This document shows, piece after piece, positions 58,318-64,000 of a stretch of DNA of 64,000 nt. This stretch comes from an uncultured Pelagibacteraceae bacterium (GTDB taxonomy: Bacteria > Pseudomonadota > Alphaproteobacteria > Pelagibacterales > Pelagibacteraceae), in NCBI GenBank assembly GCA_902582155.1, contig CACHRI010000003.1:103924-167923 (forward strand), read 5' to 3'. Under the pieces are notes generated by a model. The model was given only the letters and a program-made list of their open reading frames with translations, was not told the DNA's origin and searched no databases. Position 1 is the first letter of the stretch; every line of letters starts with the position of its first letter. The position numbers were made by a program, and so were the translations under genes.

Positions 58318-59375
58318 AAAAAACGCTTTTATCACTTTTAATATATTTTACCTTTTCTTACTCATATTCCTCAGAAATAAAAATTATCAAAATATTCGAT
58401 GGGCTAAACAAACCATGGAGTTTATCTTTTGTTGATGAAAATAATATTTTGATTACAGAAAAACCCGGAAATCTTTTGATCGTAAATTTAAAAGATAAAA
58501 CAAAATCGGTTATTAAACATAATTTATCTGTTTTGGAAGATGGGCAAGGTGGTTTGTTAGATGTTTTATTTCATGATGATCATGTTTATGTTTCATATTC
58601 TGAAAATAGAGGAAAGGGGCAATCTAGTACCTCTGTTGCGAAAGGTATATTTAATAATAAGAAAATAAGTTTTAAAAATATTTTTAGAGCTGAGCCCCCA
58701 ATAAATTCTGGATACCATTTTGGTTCACGATTAGTTATAAAAAAAGACAAACTATTTATAACAGCTGGAGAGAGAGGTGAAGGTATGATTGCTCAGGATC
58801 CTCAAAAGCATCCTGGCAGTATTATTAGAATAAATTTAGATGGTTCTATTCCAAAAGATAATCCAAAGTTTAAAGATAATAAAGATTGGTTACCTGAAAT
58901 TTATCAGATAGGCGTAAGAAATCCTCAAGGAATAGCTTTATCACCGTTTGATGATAAAATTTATTTAAGTAATCATGGTGCAAAAGGAGGTGATTGGTTT
59001 GGTACAGCAAACTATGGTGAAAATTATGGTTGGAAAATATTAGGATGGGGGGGAACAAATTATAGTGGAACAAAAATTGGTCCAAAATGGAAGCCAGGAT
59101 TTACCAAGGCCATAAAATATTGGGTGCCATCTATAGCTGTAAGTGCGATTGCAATTTACAAAGGGGAAGAATTCAAGGAATGGAGCGGAGATGCACTTGT
59201 TACAGCATTAAAAGATCAGTCATTAAGAAAAATTAGTTTTAAAGATTCTTTTGTTGTTGAACAAATAATATTTAAGGGAAATATTGGAAGAATAAGAGAT
59301 ATTAAAATTCATAAAAAAACTGGAGAAATTTACTTAATATCTGATAATGGTAGTATTTGGAGAATGTTCAAATGA
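58314..59375 (+). CDS. PQQ-dependent aldose sugar dehydrogenase-like protein (GSDH family)
   Basis: A 353-residue exported six-bladed beta-propeller of the glucose/sorbosone dehydrogenase family (YliI/Asd-like). The signal peptide is about 19 residues (SYSYSS end). Conserved segments are LNKPWSLSFVDE, GYHFGSRLVI with the catalytic-type histidine, GERGEGMIAQDP, GVRNPQGIALSP and NYGWKILGWG. It would oxidise aldoses in the periplasm if PQQ is available; the actual substrate is unknown. Its position between lpxI and lpxB, with ATGA overlaps on both sides, is odd for a sugar oxidase and suggests co-translation with lipid A genes. Confidence 0.85.
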   Translation: MKKTLLSLLIYFTFSYSYSSEIKIIKIFDGLNKPWSLSFVDENNILITEKPGNLLIVNLKDKTKSVIKHNLSVLEDGQGGLLDVLFHDDHVYVSYSENRGKGQSSTSVAKGIFNNKKISFKNIFRAEPPINSGYHFGSRLVIKKDKLFITAGERGEGMIAQDPQKHPGSIIRINLDGSIPKDNPKFKDNKDWLPEIYQIGVRNPQGIALSPFDDKIYLSNHGAKGGDWFGTANYGENYGWKILGWGGTNYSGTKIGPKWKPGFTKAIKYWVPSIAVSAIAIYKGEEFKEWSGDALVTALKDQSLRKISFKDSFVVEQIIFKGNIGRIRDIKIHKKTGEIYLISDNGSIWRMFK

Positions 59376-60502
59376 AGAAAATCTTTATTTTAACAGGCGA
59401 GCCTTCAGGAGATAAATTAGCTGCTAAAGTCATCTCGAAACTAAAAATCAAAGACCCAAGCGTCAACTATCTATGTTTAGGAGGAGAAGAACTTAAATCT
59501 TTAGGAATAAATTCAATCTCAGATCTAAGTGAAGTAACATATCTTGGCTTTACTCGAGTATTACTAAATTTATTTAAAATTAAGAAAAAAATAAACGAAA
59601 CAGCTAAAAAAATATTAGAGTATAATCCAGATATTTTGTTTTCAGTAGACAGTCCAGATTTTACATTGAGAGTTGCTGAAAAAGTGAAAAAAAATTCACC
59701 TAATATTAAAACAATACATTTTGTAGCTCCACAGGTTTGGGTATGGAGAGAAGGAAGAGTTAAAAAAATTAAAAAATTTATTGATCATATTTTACTTTTA
59801 TTCAAATTTGAAAAAAAATATTGGGACAAAGAAAATGTAAGTTGTGAATTTGTTGGTCATCCACTTTTAGAAAACAATAAAGAGGTTAAAATTGAACTTA
59901 ATCAAGTTATCAAAAAAAATAAAGCAATTATTTCCGTTTTTCCAGGAAGTAGAGATAGTGAAGTAAAAAAACTTACTCCAATATTATTGAAGTTTATTAA
60001 ACTTATGAATGAAAAATATGAAGACTTTTTGTATGTTTTTCACACTACAAAATCTCAAAGATCTAATTTAGAAAATATAATAAATAAAAATCAAATTAAT
60101 AATATAGAAATTATTTCTGATGAGAAAATTAAAGATCATATATTAAAAAAATCAATTTTTGCTGTTTCAAAATCTGGCACAATTTCTTTAGAAATAAGTA
60201 AAAGAAAAATACCCTCAATTATTATTTACAAGATGAATTTTATAAATTTTTTAATTATAAAAATGTTAGTAAAAATAAAATATGCAAATATATTAAATAT
60301 AGCTGCTGGACAGATGATAATTCCCGAATTGTTGCAATCAAAGTGCAACCCTAAAGAAATTTATAATTTAGTTTCTAGTTTTTTAGACGATCAAAATAAA
60401 ATAAATAAACAAATATTTAGCACTGAAAAAGTTTTAGAAAGCTTTAGAACAAAAAACTTGCCAACAGATCTAGCTGCGGATTCACTTAGGAAAAGTCTGT
60501 AA
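59372..60502 (+). CDS. lpxB: Lipid A disaccharide synthase
   Basis: Joins lipid X and UDP-diacylglucosamine to the lipid A disaccharide. The start is the ATG at 59372, overlapping the previous stop; the frame extends to a TTG at 59357 without family sequence. Product 376 residues. It begins with ILTGEPSGDKLAA, followed by VDSPDFTLRVAEK, HFVAPQVWVWREGR and SVFPGSRDSEVKK. The 3' end overlaps the convergent nuclease gene by 21 bases. Confidence 0.95.
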   Translation: MKKIFILTGEPSGDKLAAKVISKLKIKDPSVNYLCLGGEELKSLGINSISDLSEVTYLGFTRVLLNLFKIKKKINETAKKILEYNPDILFSVDSPDFTLRVAEKVKKNSPNIKTIHFVAPQVWVWREGRVKKIKKFIDHILLLFKFEKKYWDKENVSCEFVGHPLLENNKEVKIELNQVIKKNKAIISVFPGSRDSEVKKLTPILLKFIKLMNEKYEDFLYVFHTTKSQRSNLENIINKNQINNIEIISDEKIKDHILKKSIFAVSKSGTISLEISKRKIPSIIIYKMNFINFLIIKMLVKIKYANILNIAAGQMIIPELLQSKCNPKEIYNLVSSFLDDQNKINKQIFSTEKVLESFRTKNLPTDLAADSLRKSL

Positions 60503-61144
60503 TTTTAAATTACAAAGACTACAGTCATTATTTAAGCTCGGAATATCACCTTCCAAAAAATCTATCACATCAGTTATAAATTTTAGATATAAGTCATCAT
60601 TTCTTTTAATTTCAAAGTATTGTGTAGACATTTTAAGTGCTGGGGTACTTTCTAATTTTAAACTCTCTGGTTCAAAACAAAAAATTCCTAAGTTTTTTAC
60701 TGGATTTAATTTTAAATAGTTTTGATCTGGTTTTTCAAACATAATTGCATAACTATTTAATTGCGTCATATAAGTTAAAGATTTTTTTTCGTTTATATTT
60801 GTCACTTTAAAATCTATTATTGAAAAAAAATCTTTGTGATCAATATAAGCATCGATTTTACCTCTTAATTGAAATGCTCTATCTTTCTGATCATAAAGAA
60901 CCTCAGATTTATGTAACTTAGCGTAATCTGTTTTTATTATTCCCTCAGGTACTTTATTAGAATTTAAATATTTTGATGGTTTATTGTGATAAAATTTTTT
61001 CTGAATTGAATCTATCTTTGAAAATATTGTTGGAAAACCAAAATTTATTCTAATATCGTTTATCTTTAGATCGTAGTAACATCTTTTGCAACCTGAGTAT
61101 CCAAATGCAAATTCACTTGGGCTAAATAAATATAGTTTTGACAT
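60482..61144 (-). CDS. PD-(D/E)XK nuclease superfamily protein (Cas4/RecB-like)
   Basis: A 220-residue protein with the RecB/Cas4-type nuclease motifs: Asp98 in GKIDAYID, Asp111-x-Lys113 in IIDFKVTN, and the QxxxY motif at Gln128 and Tyr132. Four cysteines flank the core: Cys19 and Cys22 near the N-terminus and Cys208 and Cys211 near the C-terminus. This is reminiscent of the Fe-S cluster that closes Cas4 and AddB nuclease domains, although those have a one-plus-three arrangement. No CRISPR or addA/recB genes are nearby. Function unknown; DNA repair is plausible. It ends one base inside gltX and is co-directional with gltX and lexA. Confidence 0.75.
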   Translation of the reverse strand: MSKLYLFSPSEFAFGYSGCKRCYYDLKINDIRINFGFPTIFSKIDSIQKKFYHNKPSKYLNSNKVPEGIIKTDYAKLHKSEVLYDQKDRAFQLRGKIDAYIDHKDFFSIIDFKVTNINEKKSLTYMTQLNSYAIMFEKPDQNYLKLNPVKNLGIFCFEPESLKLESTPALKMSTQYFEIKRNDDLYLKFITDVIDFLEGDIPSLNNDCSLCNLKLQTFPK

Positions 61145-62535
61145 TAGACTAATTTTTTTAACCTATTTATTACAGTCGATTTATCTAAAGATAAAATAAT
61201 GTCATAAATACCAGGCCCAAATTTTGTACCAATCAAGCCAATTCTTAATGGTTGCCCAACACCTTTAAAGTTTGTTTTGTGTTTATCAATTAAATTTTTA
61301 ATAATTGGCTCTAAGCTTGTTTTATTTAAATCTCTCAACGCTTCAAAATCTTCTATAAAATTTTTGATTATGTCTTGAGACTTTTTATCAACTAAAGATT
61401 TGTCTTCACTTGATATATTTAAGTTATCACTAATGATATATCTTGAGTTATTATAAATATCTTCAAGTGTTTTTGCTTTATTTTTTAAAAAACTTAATGA
61501 TCTTAAAACTACACTTTCTTTTGATTTATCAATTTTAGTTTTAAATTTATTAGAAAATTCTATCAATTTTTCGAATAATTCTTTTTCGTTCATAGATTTT
61601 ATATAAGTCTCATTCATTGATAAGATTCTAGACATATCTAATTTAGAGGGTGATTTGCCTATTCCTTCAAAATTAAATAACTCTATACTCTCTTTAAGAG
61701 AAAAAATTTCTTTATCTTTATAAGACCAACCTAATCTTAATAAATAATTCCGCAAAGCTTCTGGAATAATGCCAATTTTTATATATTCATTAATTGTTGA
61801 GGCATTATCTCTTTTAGAAAGCTTTTTACCTTTTTCGCTATGAATTAAAGGAATGTGAGCAAAGTTTGGAACTTCCCATTTCATTGCGTCGTAAATTTGT
61901 TTTTGCTTAAAAGAATTAATCATGTGATCATCTCCTCTTATTACGTGAGTTATTTCCATTTCATGATCATCTACTGTTGCCGATAATTGATAAGTGGGGG
62001 ATTTATCTTTTCTTAAAATAATAAAATCTTCAATTGTAGAATTTGATATATTTCTTTCTCCCTGTACTAGATCTTTAATTATCGTATTTCCTGAAATTTT
62101 ACTTTTAAATCTTATTACGGGCTGTATATCTTTTGGTACTTGAAGATCTTTTGCGTTTCTCCATTTTCTATTGTAAACATAAGGTATACCTTGTTTCTTA
62201 CATTTTTCTTTTTGTTCATTAATTTCCTGTTCGGAACAATAACATTTATAAGCAAATCCGTTTTTAAGAAGTTCTTCAGCTATTGTAATATGTTTTTTAA
62301 TATTTTCTGACTGAGTATATTCTTCGCCATCATGCTTAATACCTAACCATGCTAGTGATGAAATAATTTGCTTTTTAAACTCATCTTTAGATCTCTCTTT
62401 ATCAGTATCTTCTATTCTTAAAAAATATTTTCCTTTATTTTTTTTTGCAAGAAGCCAATTAAATAATGCTGTTCTCACCCCTCCGATATGAAGTGGGCCA
62501 GTAGGGGATGGAGCAAACCTACAATTAAAAGACAT
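61144..62535 (-). CDS. gltX: Glutamyl-tRNA synthetase
   Basis: Class I synthetase charging tRNA-Glu (and in many bacteria tRNA-Gln for amidation). The HIGH motif is in APSPTGPLHIGGVRTALFNW and the KMSKS loop is KGKKLSKRDNA near residue 240. The 463-residue length is normal for the bacterial discriminating or non-discriminating type, which cannot be told apart here. It lies 19 bases after lexA. Confidence 0.96.
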   Translation of the reverse strand: MSFNCRFAPSPTGPLHIGGVRTALFNWLLAKKNKGKYFLRIEDTDKERSKDEFKKQIISSLAWLGIKHDGEEYTQSENIKKHITIAEELLKNGFAYKCYCSEQEINEQKEKCKKQGIPYVYNRKWRNAKDLQVPKDIQPVIRFKSKISGNTIIKDLVQGERNISNSTIEDFIILRKDKSPTYQLSATVDDHEMEITHVIRGDDHMINSFKQKQIYDAMKWEVPNFAHIPLIHSEKGKKLSKRDNASTINEYIKIGIIPEALRNYLLRLGWSYKDKEIFSLKESIELFNFEGIGKSPSKLDMSRILSMNETYIKSMNEKELFEKLIEFSNKFKTKIDKSKESVVLRSLSFLKNKAKTLEDIYNNSRYIISDNLNISSEDKSLVDKKSQDIIKNFIEDFEALRDLNKTSLEPIIKNLIDKHKTNFKGVGQPLRIGLIGTKFGPGIYDIILSLDKSTVINRLKKLV

Positions 62536-62554
62536 TTGGTATTTTTAGACTATT

Positions 62555-63229
62555 TTAGTGAAAGTTTCTATATAAAGAAATTAATCTTCCTTGAATTTTT
62601 ATCCTATTAGCGGCATATATTTTAGTATCGTAATTTTTATTAGCCGCCTCCAACGCAATGGTATTACCTTTTTTTCTTATTCTCTTTAAAGTAGCTTCTT
62701 GTTCATCTATTAAAACAACAGCAATTTGACCTGAATCTGCTGTAGAAGTTTTTTTAATAATTACTGTATCACCATCATTAATTCCAGCCTCAATCATTGA
62801 GTCTCCTTTGACTTTAAGGCCAAAATATTCACCGTTTTTCTGTAAGTCTTCTGGTAAAGCTACCTTATCAACTTCGTGTTGTATAGCTTCGATTGGAGTA
62901 CCTGCAGCTATACTTCCTAAAACGGAGACTTTAGAAGAATTGCTTTTTGAATTATCTAAACCACCTTTTATGACGCTTGGCGTGAAAGAGTTAAATATAT
63001 CATTAGCGCTTGCATTTTCTGGTAACTTAACAACTTCTAAAGCTCTGGCTTTATGAGCTAAACGTTTAACAAATCCTCGTTCCTCTAATGCGCTGATCAA
63101 TCTGTGAATTCCTGATTTCGACTTAAGGTTGAGTGAATTTTTCATCTCCTCGTATGATGGGGATATGCCAGTAGATCTGATCTTTTTATTGATAAATATT
63201 AATAAATTTTTTTGTTTTTTTGTAAGCAT
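62555..63229 (-). CDS. lexA: LexA repressor
   Basis: SOS-response repressor that self-cleaves with RecA. I take the ATG at 63229 (MLTKKQKNL), giving 224 residues; a longer frame starts at 63247 but adds six residues next to the operator. The N-terminal winged helix (about 1-65) includes SPSYEEMKNSLNLKSKSGIH. The cleavage pair is Ala109-Gly110 in GSIAAGTPIE, and the catalytic dyad is Ser144 in GDSMIEAGI and Lys182 in ATLKRI. A SOS box lies 23-37 bases upstream. Confidence 0.96.
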   Translation of the reverse strand: MLTKKQKNLLIFINKKIRSTGISPSYEEMKNSLNLKSKSGIHRLISALEERGFVKRLAHKARALEVVKLPENASANDIFNSFTPSVIKGGLDNSKSNSSKVSVLGSIAAGTPIEAIQHEVDKVALPEDLQKNGEYFGLKVKGDSMIEAGINDGDTVIIKKTSTADSGQIAVVLIDEQEATLKRIRKKGNTIALEAANKNYDTKIYAANRIKIQGRLISLYRNFH

Positions 63230-63251
63230 AGAACAAACCTCGTACATCTAT

Positions 63252-63266
63252 GTTCTATAAAAGTTC
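63252..63266 (-). promoter_or_regulatory. LexA-binding SOS box
   Basis: On the plus strand the sequence GTTC-TATAAAA-GTTC is an exact GTTC-N7-GTTC direct repeat, the known alphaproteobacterial LexA site. It lies just upstream of lexA and before the trpC stop, so it fits autoregulation of lexA. Its position supports 63229 rather than 63247 as the lexA start. Confidence 0.85.
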
Positions 63267-63299
63267 TTTTAAAATTACAACTTGAAATTAGGGTTAATT

Positions 63300-64000
63300 T
63301 TATTGGGTTATTTGAATTAATCTTTGCATTAATTCACCTGGTTTGTCAGATTTTAAAAGTGATTCTCCAATTAGAAAATTTTTAATACCCGTTTTTTTAT
63401 AAATATATTGTGCATCTTTCTCATTTTTAATTCCGCTTTCAGATAAAAGGGGACCCTTATGATCTTTAACAACTTCAAAGATAGAGATCGTGTTGTCAAT
63501 TGAAACATCTAAAGTTTTCAGATTTCTATTGTTAATTCCTATTAAAGCTTTATCATATTTTAATGCTTTCTCGGCTTCTTTAAAGTCATGTACCTCCACT
63601 ATTACAGATACATTGTGTTTTAAAGCTTCAGAATATATTTCATCTGCTTGGCTTCCATTAAGAGCTGCAATAATAATCAATATACAATCACTTCCATAAC
63701 TTTTAGCTAAAGCTACTTGATAAGGATCTATAAAAAAGTCTTTTGCTAAAATAGGTATTTTAAATTTTTTTTTAATATCTTGAATATATTCTAATTTACC
63801 TAAAAAATATTTTTCTTCTGTTAAGACTGAAAGACATGTGGCACCATTCTCTATATACATATTTGCTAAATCTAAATGGTTAAAATTTTTAACAAGAATG
63901 CCCGCCGAAGGACTTGCTTTTTTAATTTCTGATATTAAAGAAACACCTTTATTTCTTTGAATAGCTTCTTTAAAATTTAAAAATTTTTGATTTTTAATCT
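63300..64000 (-). CDS. trpC: Indole-3-glycerol phosphate synthase, 5' part beyond the window edge
   Basis: Closes the indole ring in tryptophan synthesis. On the minus strand the frame is open from the right window edge to the stop at 63300, so the N-terminus is outside. The visible part contains EIKKASPSAGIL, a phosphate-binding form of SPSxG. It also has the TIM-barrel segments PILAKDFFIDPYQ (catalytic lysine), VIVEVHD, IGINNRNLKT and LLSESGI. The sequence from the ATG at 63860 is not the true start, because conserved residues continue upstream of it. It is followed by lexA, matching alphaproteobacterial order apart from missing moaC and moeA. Confidence 0.95.
   Translation of the reverse strand, partial: IKNQKFLNFKEAIQRNKGVSLISEIKKASPSAGILVKNFNHLDLANMYIENGATCLSVLTEEKYFLGKLEYIQDIKKKFKIPILAKDFFIDPYQVALAKSYGSDCILIIIAALNGSQADEIYSEALKHNVSVIVEVHDFKEAEKALKYDKALIGINNRNLKTLDVSIDNTISIFEVVKDHKGPLLSESGIKNEKDAQYIYKKTGIKNFLIGESLLKSDKPGELMQRLIQITQ

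Noticed and set aside
1..64000. CRISPR array, insertion sequence or prophage
   Set aside because: No regularly spaced repeats, transposase, integrase or phage structural genes were seen on reading the window; the Cas4-like motifs at 60.5-61.1 kb stand alone.

Overview
The window looks like a near-complete stretch of a streamlined alphaproteobacterial genome, most likely SAR11 / Pelagibacterales. The base composition is very AT-rich. Neighbouring genes mostly overlap by 1-4 bases (ATGA or TAATG junctions), and no gene-free stretch reaches 300 bases; the largest gaps are 199 bases before nuoA and 131 bases before the suf genes. Gene order follows alphaproteobacterial synteny: anmK/tyrS divergent, clpP-clpX-lon, a nuo block continuing into birA-coaX-rnj-DUF1467-proS-lolC-lolD-dnaE, and rpsB-tsf-frr-uppS-cdsA-dxr-bamA-skp-lpxD-fabZ-lpxA-lpxI-lpxB. 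The assignment is inference from gene content and composition. I saw no insertion sequence, phage gene or CRISPR array.

Layout. 1-2.6 kb: tyrS (C-terminus cut off by the window edge), anmK and an alpha/beta hydrolase. 2.7-8.8 kb: an Rrf2-type iron-sulfur regulator followed by a complete SUF operon (sufB-C-D-S-U-T-A). 8.8-12.3 kb: glnA on the minus strand, then an EamA transporter and a polyprenyl-phosphate sugar-phosphate transferase. 12.3-18.2 kb: tRNA-Leu and the protein quality-control set tig, clpP, clpX, lon. 18.2-23.9 kb: an accessory glycan-like island around tRNA-Val and tRNA-Asp, holding an 848-residue epimerase-cupin-methyltransferase fusion, a zinc-ribbon membrane protein, a multi-spanning putative glycosyltransferase and a methyltransferase. 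24.1-38.0 kb: all fourteen complex I genes, nuoA to nuoN. 38.0-47.7 kb: birA, coaX, rnj, a DUF1467 gene, proS, lolC/E, lolD and dnaE, without a break. 47.8-60.5 kb: translation and envelope biogenesis, rpsB to lpxB, with a sugar dehydrogenase gene embedded just before lpxB. 60.5-64 kb, minus strand: a Cas4/RecB-like nuclease, gltX, lexA and trpC (N-terminus cut off by the window edge).

How the parts fit together. The SUF operon supplies clusters needed by the many Fe-S subunits of complex I (nuoB, E, F, G, I). Two similar TGA-N9-TCA dyads, one before the suf genes and one before nuoA, raise the possibility of shared control by the adjacent Rrf2 regulator. The rpsB-lpxB block couples ribosome factors to isoprenoid, phospholipid, outer-membrane protein and lipid A synthesis. 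lexA carries a textbook alphaproteobacterial SOS box.

The points most worth a second look are: the triple-domain sugar enzyme at the tRNA island; a possible pseudoknot leader over the rpsB ribosome-binding site; the paired TGA-N9-TCA sites; the four-cysteine PD-(D/E)XK nuclease; the sugar dehydrogenase translationally coupled inside the lipid A genes; and the absence of pyrH and rseP from their usual positions. I do not see a clearly new multi-gene system. The best candidates for novelty are the fusion protein and the nuclease.
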